The notes under the pieces were generated by a model that ran no database searches, was not told where the DNA came from, and was given only the letters and a program-made list of their open reading frames with translations. The translations under genes and the position numbers were made by a program. A stretch of 9,735 nt of DNA. Source: Candidatus Chloroheliales bacterium (GTDB lineage Bacteria > Chloroflexota > Chloroflexia > QHBQ01). Positions 1 to 6,070 of the stretch are shown here, piece after piece (positions within the stretch are counted from its first letter, which is position 1; each line of letters opens with the position of its first letter). Location of the stretch: positions 1 to 9,735 of the forward strand of contig QHBQ01000165.1 in the NCBI GenBank assembly GCA_003243865.1, in the 5' to 3' direction.

Positions 1-570
1 AGCGATATTGACCTGGTGGTGCTGGATGTGGGCCTGCCGGATATTGACGGCTTCGAGGTGCTGCGCCGCCTGCGCAATGGCGGCAGCGATGTGCCGGTCA
101 TCATCCTCAGCGCCCGCACCGACGATGTTGACCGTATTGTTGGCCTGGAGCTAGGGGCCGATGATTACGTGATGAAGCCGTTCAACCCGCGCGAACTAGC
201 CGCCCGCGTGCGCGGCCTGCTGCGACGGCTGGAGCAGGTGCGCGCTTTGCGAGAGCAGATTGGCACGGCGGTGAAAAGCCTGCCCGGCGGCCTCGCGCTC
301 GACCCTGCTCGCCGCTCGGCCAGCTACCAGGGCCAGACCCTCGACCTGCGGCCAAAGGAGTTCGACCTGCTCGCCTTCCTCGCCGCCCACCCCGGCCAGG
401 TGTTCAGCCGCCCCGCGCTGCTGGAGCGGGTCTGGGGCTACGACCGCTACGTTGACGAGCGCACGGTGGATGTTCACATTCGCCGCCTGCGCGAGAAGCT
501 AGCGACGATTGACCCCGCCGCCACCCTGCTCGAAACTGAGTGGGGCGTTGGCTACAAGTTTGTGGGCTAG
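1..570 (+). CDS. OmpR/PhoB-family response regulator, 5' partial
   Basis: The frame is open from the first base, and 189 C-terminal residues are visible; about 45 N-terminal residues, including the acidic pair, lie outside the window. The receiver domain shows the phospho-acceptor Asp at visible residue 9 (VVLDVGLPDIDG), the conserved Ser at 37 (IILSART) and the conserved Lys at 59 (YVMKPF). After a linker at about 78-95 comes a winged-helix Trans_reg_C domain (about 96-188) with the recognition helix around 155-167 (TVDVHIRRLREKL) and the closing wing VGYKF. It is a cytoplasmic transcription factor, phosphorylated by a partner kinase, almost certainly the one encoded next. A 137-bp gap with a strong hairpin separates the two genes. 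The family is certain; the regulon is unknown, although phased repeats upstream of the lipoprotein gene (2122-2171) are a candidate target. Confidence 0.96.
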   Translation, partial: SDIDLVVLDVGLPDIDGFEVLRRLRNGGSDVPVIILSARTDDVDRIVGLELGADDYVMKPFNPRELAARVRGLLRRLEQVRALREQIGTAVKSLPGGLALDPARRSASYQGQTLDLRPKEFDLLAFLAAHPGQVFSRPALLERVWGYDRYVDERTVDVHIRRLREKLATIDPAATLLETEWGVGYKFVG

Positions 571-578
571 CGCTTGTT

Positions 579-700
579 GACTCCTCCCTTTTCGGGGGGG
601 GGAGAGGGCGCGAGTCGCGCAACCCGGACCCGCCCCCAGCCCCTCTCTCCGAAGGGGAGTATGCAACTACTCCCCTTCGGAGAGAGGGAGTGAGTCGCCT
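579..700. repeat. Three related repeat arms between regulator and kinase genes, including a perfect 21-bp hairpin
   Basis: Bases 641-661 and 668-688 are perfect reverse complements (21 bp; arm core CTCTCTCCGAAGGGGAG) around a 6-nt loop, TGCAAC. A third arm at about 581-616 resembles the 668-697 stretch in direct orientation: both run CTCC(C/T)..TTCGG..AGAGGG..GAGTCGC. The hairpin has no T-tract, so it is not a classical terminator. Its 3' arm holds the only purine-rich Shine-Dalgarno-like stretch upstream of the kinase gene. It may be a dispersed palindromic repeat that also lowers kinase translation relative to the regulator. Confidence 0.85.
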
Positions 701-707
701 CAGAACC

Positions 708-2126
708 ATGAGCAACCCTTTTCATAGCTTGACGGTTCGGTTGTCCGCGCTTTACATCGTTGGCGCGGTGCTGCTGGTCGCCGCCATCGCGTTTGGCACC
801 TACGTCTACATCGGGCGCTACCTCGACGCCAGCCTCAACGCCGACCTCAACGCCGCTGCGCAATCGGATGCGCAATACTTCGAGCTGGCGCTGGGCAGCG
901 GCGGCCTGCCGGGTGGCGCACTGGTTAGCGGCGTTGCCCCGCGCGTGGCTCAGTTGCAGACTAATCGCTTCAACGTGCGCATCTTCGACCCCAACGGCAA
1001 CCTGCTCGCCGCCGCGCCGGAGCGCATTGGCAGCGCACCCAGCAGCGCGGCCTTCAACCTGCTGGCCGGCGATACCATCCTGCTCCACCCTGTCCTCTAC
1101 AACGACCCCAACCGCCTCTACACCGCCGCGCCGGTTAGCTACGGCGGGCGCACCGTCGCCATCGTCGAGCTATCCACCAGCCGCGACAGCATCAACCGGG
1201 TGCTGTTGCTGCTCGGGCGCGTCTATCTGGTCGCCCTGCTCGCCGCCGCTTTGCTCGCCGCGCTGTTCGGCTTGTGGCTGGCCCGCACCGTCAGCCGCCC
1301 GATCCGCCACATCGAGGCGGTGGCCGGACAGATCGCCGCAGGCAGCGACGCGGGGCTGAATGCGCGCGTCGAAGCCGAGAGCGGGCGGCAGGACGAGATT
1401 GGCGCGCTGGCCCGCAGCCTGAACGGGATGGCCGACCGCCTCAGCGCCCTGCTCGCCTCACGCAACACCTTTGTCAGCAGCATCAGCCACGAACTACGCA
1501 CCCCGCTCACCACCCTGAAGGGCAACATCGTCAACCTGCAAGACGAACCCGGCCTCAGCCCCGCCAATCGGCGCGCCTTGACGGTGATGGAGCAGGAGAC
1601 CGACCGCCTCACCCGCCTGGTCGAAGAGTTGCTTGCGTTCGCCCGCAGTGGCGGCATTGCCCCCAGCGAGGCACTGGCCCGCCGCCCGCTCGACCTTGTT
1701 GCGCTGGCCCATGAACTGTGCGCTGCGCTCGAACCGCGCGCCACTCGTCTCGGTCTGCAACTTAGTTGCGCTGCTCCTGCCGCCGTCACCGTCAACGCCG
1801 ACCCTGACCGGGTCAAGCAAATCCTCATCAATCTGCTCGACAACGCGCTCAAGTTTACCCCACCCGGCGGTTGCATTACCATCAGCGTGCAGCGCGAAGA
1901 CAGCGTCGCCCTCGTGCGCGTGGCCGACAGTGGCCCAGGCATTACCTCCACCCAACGCGAAGCCGCCTTCCTCCCCTACGAGCGTGGCGCAACCGCCCGC
2001 TCCACCCCTGGCCTGGGCCTCGGCCTCTCGATTGCCCGCCGCCTTGCCGAAGCGCACGGCGGCAGCCTCAGCCTGGAGTCGAACCAGCCGCATGGCACGG
2101 TTGCGGTGCTGTGCCTGCCAATTTAA
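708..2126 (+). CDS. Membrane sensor histidine kinase (HAMP-HisKA-HATPase_c)
   Basis: The protein has 472 residues from the ATG at 708. The frame stays open upstream to 540, but that part is repeat sequence, and ATG 708 places the first membrane segment (about 13-35) right after a short basic N-terminus. The extracytoplasmic sensor region spans about 36-165 and resembles no domain I can name. The second membrane segment (about 166-190) leads into HAMP (about 190-250). The dimerisation box is SHELRTP with phospho-acceptor His261. The ATP-binding domain has an N box (NLLDNALKF, Asn379), a G1 box (DSGPGI, 407-412) and a G2 box (GLGLGLSI, 435-442). No key residue is missing. It should autophosphorylate and donate phosphate to the upstream regulator. 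The ribosome site for ATG 708 is poor; GTG 690 is an alternative start with a purine-rich upstream. The signal sensed is unknown; the loop carries no obvious PAS, Cache or metal-binding motif. Confidence 0.95.
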   Translation: MSNPFHSLTVRLSALYIVGAVLLVAAIAFGTYVYIGRYLDASLNADLNAAAQSDAQYFELALGSGGLPGGALVSGVAPRVAQLQTNRFNVRIFDPNGNLLAAAPERIGSAPSSAAFNLLAGDTILLHPVLYNDPNRLYTAAPVSYGGRTVAIVELSTSRDSINRVLLLLGRVYLVALLAAALLAALFGLWLARTVSRPIRHIEAVAGQIAAGSDAGLNARVEAESGRQDEIGALARSLNGMADRLSALLASRNTFVSSISHELRTPLTTLKGNIVNLQDEPGLSPANRRALTVMEQETDRLTRLVEELLAFARSGGIAPSEALARRPLDLVALAHELCAALEPRATRLGLQLSCAAPAAVTVNADPDRVKQILINLLDNALKFTPPGGCITISVQREDSVALVRVADSGPGITSTQREAAFLPYERGATARSTPGLGLGLSIARRLAEAHGGSLSLESNQPHGTVAVLCLPI

Positions 2127-2171
2127 CATCCGTTCACACTTACCTAAAGCGCGGTTCATACTTCTGCCACA
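2122..2171 (+). promoter_or_regulatory. Putative OmpR/PhoB-type operator: hexamers phased at 11 bp
   Basis: Hexamers spaced exactly 11 bp apart read TTTAAC (2122), TTCACA (2133), CTAAAG (2144), TTCATA (2155) and GCCACA (2166). The strongest pair is GTTCACACTT (2132-2141) and GTTCATACTT (2154-2163), identical at 9 of 10 positions and 22 bp apart, two helical turns. Direct repeats with 11-bp phasing are the known binding mode of OmpR/PhoB/PhoP regulators, and the motif resembles the TTNACA half-sites of Bacillus PhoP. The array overlaps the kinase stop codon and sits just upstream of the lipoprotein gene, so the neighbouring regulator is the natural candidate. The binding assignment is inference. 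Confidence 0.5.
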
Positions 2172-2180
2172 TCTTTGGCT

Positions 2181-2186
2181 TACAAT
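2181..2186 (+). promoter_or_regulatory. Candidate -10 box (TACAAT) for the lipoprotein gene
   Basis: TACAAT differs from the TATAAT consensus at one position and lies 9 bp downstream of the last phased hexamer. No good -35 stands at 16-18 bp, which fits an activator-dependent promoter where regulator sites replace the -35. Transcription would start near 2193, giving a leader of about 59 nt. A small palindrome, TCAGAT-TATT-ATCTGA (2194-2209), would lie at the start of that leader. Confidence 0.4.
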
Positions 2187-2237
2187 AGGGTCGTCAGATT
2201 ATTATCTGATTGTCACCATATAAAAAGGAACTGGAAC

Positions 2238-2244
2238 AAAGGAG
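2238..2244 (+). promoter_or_regulatory. Ribosome binding site deciding the start at 2252
   Basis: AAAGGAG stands 7 nt before ATG 2252. This selects 2252 over the in-frame TTG at 2210, which would put 14 charged residues in front of an otherwise standard lipoprotein signal peptide. Confidence 0.85.
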
Positions 2245-2251
2245 ATTAGCA

Positions 2252-3550
2252 ATGAGCATCATATTCAAGCGCATCAGCGCACTAGTCGCCATGATGATGG
2301 TGCTTAGCCTTGTTGCTGCGTGCGACACGGGCGGGGTGGATGGCACCCAGGTGGTGCGCAATATGCAGGCTGCCGTCGCCAAGATCAACACCACCCACAG
2401 CAGCGTGCAGGTGCATATTGACCTGATCAGCCCGCCGGTCAAGGGCGACCTCACCGCCGAGTTCTGGCAGCAGATGCCCGCCCTCTTCCACGGCGAGATC
2501 AAGTCGGTCAACTTTACTGGCCTGGATGCTTTGGTTGGAATGCACAATGTCGGCGGGGATAATACGCCCGCGCCGGGCGCAACTCCGTCCGGCGCGAGCG
2601 GCAGCCCCGCCCCCGATAATCAGCCCATCCTCAGCGCGCAGAATATGCAGGGCAGCGTCCTGGTGGCCGATGGCAGCGCCGTCTGGCTCTACACCCCCGC
2701 CAGCAACCGCGTCTACAAGGCCAGCCTCGACACCAAGAACGTAACCCTGGCCCAGACCCAGGTGTTCCTCCAGGGCTTGCAGGGCGTGGTTGACCGCATC
2801 CTGGCGGTCAGCGACGTGAAGGGGGTGGGCGAGGAGCAAATCGGCGGGCGCGATACCTACAAGCTGGAGCTTACCGCCAAGCAGAACCTGGGCAGCAGCC
2901 AAAACCCCACCATCGCCGCGCTGCTAACCGGCGGCAAGGTGACGCTGTGGGTGGACAAGCAACTGAACGTCCCGCTCAAGCTGCAATACGACAACTCCAG
3001 CATGGGCACGGTCAGCGTCACGGCGGTCAATCCGGAGTTCAACCAGCCGATTGACCCCGCCAAGTTCCAGTTCGCCCCGCCCGCCAACGCCAAAGTGGTC
3101 AACCTCGACACTGCCAAGCCAACCTACATGACCCTCGGCGAGGCCCGCACCCGCGCTGGCTACAATCTGCTCATCCCCACCTACCTGCCCGACAGCGCAG
3201 TGCTGGTCGGCGTGGCCCAGGCGGACGAGCCGAACCCCGACAACCCCGCCGCCACCGAGCGCATCACCTTCCTCAACTTCCAGGGCAACACCGCGTCGTT
3301 CGACATCATCGAGGCGAAGAACGACCCCTTCCTTGCCAAATACGCGCAGCAGCAGGCCAAGCCCTACCAGGCCAACGCCACCGTGCAGACCGTAACCGTG
3401 CGCGGCGTGACCGCCAGCGCGATCACCTATACCGCCGACAACCAGCCGCGCAGCCTGGTCTACTGGACAGATAAGAGCGGCATCATCGTCAGCATCAGCG
3501 GCAACCTCAACCTTAGCGACACGCTCAAGGTAGCTGAGTCGCTGAAGTGA
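2252..3550 (+). CDS. Secreted lipoprotein, LolA-like body with DUF4367-like C-terminal domain
   Basis: The protein has 432 residues. A type II signal peptide is clear: basic MSIIFKR, a hydrophobic stretch (8-22) and the lipobox LVAAC with the lipidated Cys at 24. Residues about 30-280 show the alternating beta-strand pattern of LolA/RseB-like lipid-binding folds (WLYTPASNRVYKA, GRDTYKLELTA, VTLWVDKQLNVPLKLQYD, FQFAPPANA). A linker rich in Pro, Gly, Ala and Ser (about 105-122) interrupts it. The C-terminus (about 293-432) has the DUF4367 pattern: a Gly-Tyr plus LLIPTYLP opening, a central sheet, and a final ISGNLNLSDTLKVAESL. In this family the protein is anchored to the outer face of the membrane. 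It follows the kinase gene and has its own likely promoter and operator. It may sense or bind envelope material, or serve the exporters downstream; its true ligand is unknown. The fold calls are from pattern recognition only. Confidence 0.82.
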   Translation: MSIIFKRISALVAMMMVLSLVAACDTGGVDGTQVVRNMQAAVAKINTTHSSVQVHIDLISPPVKGDLTAEFWQQMPALFHGEIKSVNFTGLDALVGMHNVGGDNTPAPGATPSGASGSPAPDNQPILSAQNMQGSVLVADGSAVWLYTPASNRVYKASLDTKNVTLAQTQVFLQGLQGVVDRILAVSDVKGVGEEQIGGRDTYKLELTAKQNLGSSQNPTIAALLTGGKVTLWVDKQLNVPLKLQYDNSSMGTVSVTAVNPEFNQPIDPAKFQFAPPANAKVVNLDTAKPTYMTLGEARTRAGYNLLIPTYLPDSAVLVGVAQADEPNPDNPAATERITFLNFQGNTASFDIIEAKNDPFLAKYAQQQAKPYQANATVQTVTVRGVTASAITYTADNQPRSLVYWTDKSGIIVSISGNLNLSDTLKVAESLK

Positions 3551-3605
3551 TTGCAGATATAGGGCCAGCCTTGAGGGGTGAAACTGCGGCGGTGGGCGCT
3601 GTTCT

Positions 3606-3753
3606 ATTCCATTCCACTTTGCTGTTTGCCTATGTGTGGCAATGGAACTGGAATGGAATGAACATTGAGGTGGGTGTATCTTCCCCTCTAGGGATCCCAT
3701 TCCAAATTCCACGCCACTCTTACGAGTGGCGTGATTATGGAATGGAACTGGAA
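3606..3753. repeat. Intergenic repeat element built from TGGAATGGAAT units and two foldbacks
   Basis: The 376-bp gap 3551-3926 has no convincing gene. The first foldback has 11-bp arms, ATTCCATTCCA (3606-3616) and TGGAATGGAAT (3649-3659). The second has a 10-bp perfect stem, CACGCCACTC (3710-3719) with GAGTGGCGTG (3724-3733), around a TTAC loop. It is extended by an 8-bp outer stem, CCATTCCA (3697-3704) with TGGAATGG (3738-3745). The 13-mer AATGGAACTGGAA occurs at 3641 and again at 3741, exactly 100 bp apart. An 88-residue open frame across it looks accidental. Confidence 0.75.
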
Positions 3754-3840
3754 CGGCAGGCAGAGCATACGCCCCTGGGCAACCAGGCGAAATCGCTGCA
3801 ACCATTGGCATAGCGCGGCTGTCAAAGTCACTGGCTGGGA

Positions 3841-3867
3841 GCAGGGCGAATGACGGTTCGACCCTAC
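3841..3867 (-). repeat. Dispersed 27-bp palindrome, copy 1
   Basis: Read on the - strand this copy is GTAGGGTCG, ten variable bases, then CGCCCTGC. The arms AGGGCGAA and TTCGACCCT pair with one bulged A. It matches 5625-5651 at 21 of 27 positions, with the differences concentrated in the centre. Confidence 0.75.
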
Positions 3868-3881
3868 ACACAGCGAACAAC

Positions 3882-3902
3882 TAATCACCAATCACTAATC
3901 AC
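3882..3902. repeat. Short heptanucleotide tandem repeat, (T/C)AATCAC x 3
   Basis: Three adjacent heptamers, TAATCAC, CAATCAC and TAATCAC, lie 9 bp before the Shine-Dalgarno sequence of the ABC ATPase gene. It resembles in period, but not in sequence, the heptad repeats at 8168-8318. Confidence 0.7.
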
Positions 3903-3926
3903 TATGGTACAAGGAGGGTGCTTCGC

Positions 3927-4847
3927 ATGGCTTCACTGCTTGAACTCAAGCAACTTAGCAAACAGTACGGCGCTACCCTGGCGGTAGACCACCTCGACCT
4001 CACCGTGCAGCCGGGGCAGATTTACGCCTTCCTCGGCCCCAACGGGGCGGGCAAGACTACCACTATCCGCATGATGCTCGGCCTGGTGCGGCCCACCAGC
4101 GGACAGGTCTGGTTCCAGGGCCAGCCACTCGACGGCCACCCGGAGCGCGTCCACGCGCAGGTGGGCAGCATGGTGGAGACGCCTGGCTTCTATCCCTTCC
4201 TCAGCGGCGCGGAGAACCTGCACGCCTTCCAGCGGCTGCATGGCAACAACGACGCTGCCCGCATCAAAGCGGTGCTGGAACTGGTGGATCTCGCCAGCGC
4301 GGGCAAGAAGCCGGTCGGCGCATACTCGCTGGGGATGAAGCAGCGGCTGGGCGTCGCCCTTGCGCTGCTGCACCGCCCCCAACTGCTGATCCTCGACGAG
4401 CCGACCAACGGCCTCGACCCTGCAGGGATGAGCGAGGTGCGCAACCTGCTGCTGCGGCTGAAGGATGAGGGCTTCACCATCTTTCTGTCCAGCCACCTGC
4501 TGCACGAGGTGGAGCAGGTCGCCAGCCATGTCGGTATCATCAACAACGGCAAGCTGGTCAAGGAAGGGTTGCTGTCTCAAGTGCTGAACTCCAGCGAAGC
4601 CCAGCTAGAGCTACAGAGTTCGCAGGCCGACCGCCTCAGCAAGTTCCTCGCCGCCTGGTTGCCGCAGCACGTACCCGGCGGCAGCGTGCGACAGGACGGC
4701 AACCTGGTCAGCGTTGCCGGTTTCACTGGCGACACCGAGGCGCTCAACCGCGCCGCGCAGCAAGCAGACATCCCCATCGGTGGCATCATCCACCGCCAGG
4801 CCTCGCTTGAGCAGCTATTCTTCCAACTGACAGGAGCGCAACAATGA
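3927..4847 (+). CDS. ABC transporter ATP-binding protein, BcrA/CcmA-like
   Basis: The protein has 306 residues. ATG 3927 is chosen because AAGGAGG (3911-3917) lies 9 nt upstream; an in-frame GTG at 3918 abuts that sequence and is unlikely. The nucleotide-binding domain fills about 5-220: Walker A GPNGAGKTT (37-45), signature YSLGMKQR (133-140), Walker B LLILDEPT (153-160, Asp157 and Glu158) and the switch His190 in LSSH. SMVETPGFYPFLSGAENL is the Q-loop region in the form typical of bacitracin-type exporters. The C-terminal 85 residues form the variable accessory domain seen in BcrA-like proteins. It powers export through the permease encoded next, with which it overlaps by ATGA. The family members handle antibiotics, peptides, lipids or sodium; the substrate here cannot be told. 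Confidence 0.95.
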   Translation: MASLLELKQLSKQYGATLAVDHLDLTVQPGQIYAFLGPNGAGKTTTIRMMLGLVRPTSGQVWFQGQPLDGHPERVHAQVGSMVETPGFYPFLSGAENLHAFQRLHGNNDAARIKAVLELVDLASAGKKPVGAYSLGMKQRLGVALALLHRPQLLILDEPTNGLDPAGMSEVRNLLLRLKDEGFTIFLSSHLLHEVEQVASHVGIINNGKLVKEGLLSQVLNSSEAQLELQSSQADRLSKFLAAWLPQHVPGGSVRQDGNLVSVAGFTGDTEALNRAAQQADIPIGGIIHRQASLEQLFFQLTGAQQ

Positions 4848-5602
4848 ACACCATTCGCGTAATCAGCGTCGAAGGCTACAAGGCCGTGCGTAGCCGTATC
4901 TGGCAAGCCAGCCTGTTGGTCGGCGCGTTGTCGCCACTGCTATTCGGGCTTGGTTTTCTGCTCGCCCGTGACTATCTGATCAAGAACAATTTCTACACCT
5001 GGCTCACCTTCGAACGATTCCCCCTGTTTTTCTTCAGCGCGATGCTGGGGTCGGCGCTGGTGGGCGGGTTGACGGGCCTGGTGCTGACCGACGAGAGCCG
5101 CTTCAACACGCTGAAGAGCGTACTCACTAGCGGCGTGACCCGCAGCCAGTACCTGTTTGGCAAGCTGTTTTTCCTGTCGGCCTGGGTGGTAGCCGAGATG
5201 ATAATCTTTACCCTGACTACCCTGCTGATCGGCTTTGCGCTTGGGCTGAACAGCCCACATCTGGCGGTGTTCGCCCAGGCGGTGCTGGTGGAGACTGCCT
5301 GCCTGCTGGCAATCATACCCTTCTTCATGCTGGTCGCTCTGTTCACCAACAACTTCTTCATCGCGGCGGGCGCGGGGGTGGCTTTCTCTTTCGTTACCAT
5401 GCTGCTCAATGCCTTCGGCAGTGGGCGGCAGTACATGGGCTACTTTCCCGGTTCAACCAGCGTCGCCTACATCTTGGTGCTGACGGATCAGTGGGGAAAG
5501 CAGTACAATGACCCGCTGCTCTGGACAATTACGCTGGCCGCGTTCAGCATTATCTCGCTGGTCGCGGTCTGGACGGTGATGCAGCGGCGGGACATTCAAT
5601 AA
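4844..5602 (+). CDS. ABC-2 type transporter permease
   Basis: The protein has 252 residues and about six membrane segments (near 23-41, 60-82, 106-133, 141-167, 171-192 and 225-246). The cytoplasmic loop after segment 2 (TDESRFNTLKSVLTSGVTRSQYLFGK) has the layout usual in ABC-2 permeases, a Glu followed by a Thr-Leu turn and a Ser/Thr-Arg before a Lys at the next helix. Its ATG overlaps the ATPase stop as ATGA, and AGGAG (4832-4836) lies 7 nt upstream, so the two are translationally coupled and should form a heterotetramer in the cytoplasmic membrane. Length and coupling match BcrB-like exporters. The substrate is not predictable. The gene is followed within about 22 bp by a palindromic repeat. 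Confidence 0.92.
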   Translation: MNTIRVISVEGYKAVRSRIWQASLLVGALSPLLFGLGFLLARDYLIKNNFYTWLTFERFPLFFFSAMLGSALVGGLTGLVLTDESRFNTLKSVLTSGVTRSQYLFGKLFFLSAWVVAEMIIFTLTTLLIGFALGLNSPHLAVFAQAVLVETACLLAIIPFFMLVALFTNNFFIAAGAGVAFSFVTMLLNAFGSGRQYMGYFPGSTSVAYILVLTDQWGKQYNDPLLWTITLAAFSIISLVAVWTVMQRRDIQ

Positions 5603-5624
5603 TACATAGAACTTACACAGTTCA

Positions 5625-5651
5625 GCAGGGCGAACAGCAGCTCGCCCCTAC
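5625..5651 (-). repeat. Dispersed 27-bp palindrome, copy 2
   Basis: On the - strand this reads GTAGGGGCG, ten variable bases, then CGCCCTGC. GGGCGA (5628-5633) pairs with TCGCCC (5642-5647). It lies 23 bp after the ABC-2 permease stop codon, where it could also stabilise the 3' end of the mRNA. Confidence 0.75.
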
Positions 5652-5771
5652 AGAAATATGCCTGGGGCGGACGCAACTGCGTAACTCCTAAATACAAAGC
5701 CCCCGCAGGGGGGAGGGTTAGTGAGAGAATCTTGCCCGGCGACAATGTTTATCGTCACCGCCAATGCTGAC

Positions 5772-5797
5772 GTAGGGGCGAATCGCGCACGACCACA
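5772..5797 (+). repeat. Dispersed palindrome, degenerate copy 3
   Basis: GTAGGGGCG (5772-5780) matches the left end of the family exactly, but the right end has decayed and no strong stem forms. Confidence 0.45.
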
Positions 5798-5831
5798 GAC
5801 ATAAAAAATAAGCCCGGGTTGGGGAACTTAC

Positions 5832-5977
5832 AGGGGGTCTGGGGTAAGCCCCCAGAGGCTGACCGGCAGCAAGGCTGAGAGAAAGCAGCATTGCACCATG
5901 CCTGAAAGGGCGACGGATATGCTTACGATTAGCACTGGCGAGTTTGCAGCAGCTGGGGGAAGACCCCCAGACCCCCT
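5832..5977. repeat. Inverted-repeat element of 146 bp with G/C-run arms
   Basis: The left arm (5832-5855) begins AGGGGGTCTGGGG and ends CCCCCAG. The right arm (5953-5977) is its near reverse complement, ending CCCCAGACCCCCT, with 13 and 7 matching bases around a 4-5 nt difference. Each arm also folds on itself: CTGGGG/CCCCAG on the left, and CTGGGGG-AAGA-CCCCCAG on the right. The roughly 97-bp interior has no open frame worth calling. No target-site duplication is evident. It may be a MITE-like or structural repeat. Confidence 0.65.
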
Positions 5978-6014
5978 CAATTATCATCGGCTTTCATCCT
6001 AATTTGATGCCTAT

Positions 6015-6033
6015 GGGTGAACGACGTTCGCCC
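6015..6033. promoter_or_regulatory. Palindrome upstream of the MacB-type operon promoter
   Basis: GGGTGAAC (6015-6022) pairs with GTTCGCCC (6026-6033), with one G-U type pair, around GAC. It ends where a -35 element would sit for the TATAAT at 6057, so it could be an operator. It also resembles the core of the dispersed palindrome family and may be a decayed copy. Confidence 0.4.
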
Positions 6034-6056
6034 TGGTGAAAGATGCAAATCTATCT

Positions 6057-6062
6057 TATAAT
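6057..6062 (+). promoter_or_regulatory. Consensus -10 box (TATAAT) immediately before the start codon
   Basis: A perfect TATAAT ends 8 nt before ATG 6071. Transcription would be expected to start about 6-8 nt downstream, near 6069-6071, making the mRNA leaderless or nearly so. The -35 region (TGGTGA, 6034-6039) is weak. The GGAG at 6063-6066 is only 4 nt from the start codon and would not be in such a transcript. Confidence 0.5.
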
Positions 6063-6070
6063 GGAGCTTG

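Larger units (their letters stand above)
5603..6070. other. Gene-free, repeat-rich gap
   Basis: This 468-bp stretch separates the two ABC operons, and I see no credible gene in either strand. Besides the separately listed repeats it holds two small hairpins: ACGCA-AC-TGCGT (5671-5682) and CCCCC-GCA-GGGGG (5700-5712). None has a following T-run, so no classical intrinsic terminator is visible. The 89-residue open frame on the - strand (5718-5987) is made largely of repeat arms. Confidence 0.7.

Noticed and set aside
540..707. Longer kinase gene starting at the TTG at 540, overlapping the regulator gene.
   Set aside because: The extra 56 residues are translated repeat and hairpin sequence, Pro/Gly/Arg-rich and unlike any kinase N-terminus; ATG 708 gives a normal membrane-anchored start.
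1223..1951. Long open frames on the opposite strand of the kinase, ABC and lipoprotein genes.
   Set aside because: They are mirror frames of high-GC coding sequence, lack ribosome sites and domains, and lie fully within well-supported genes.
3547..3813. An 88-residue open frame after the lipoprotein gene.
   Set aside because: It runs through the foldback repeats, starts inside the preceding gene's end, has no ribosome site and no recognisable protein pattern.
5625..5651. Rho-independent terminator after the ABC-2 permease.
   Set aside because: The hairpin has no following T-run, and the same element occurs inside a coding region and elsewhere; it is better described as a dispersed repeat.
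5860..5930. A TPP-riboswitch-like CTGAGA followed by CCTGA and GGATATGC.
   Set aside because: The order and spacing of the conserved THI-box elements and the closing GCGTAGGGA-type segment are missing; the similarity is a few short words.
5718..5987. An 89-residue open frame on the - strand in the gap between the ABC operons.
   Set aside because: Its sequence is mostly the two G/C-run repeat arms read in reverse, with no ribosome site or domain.
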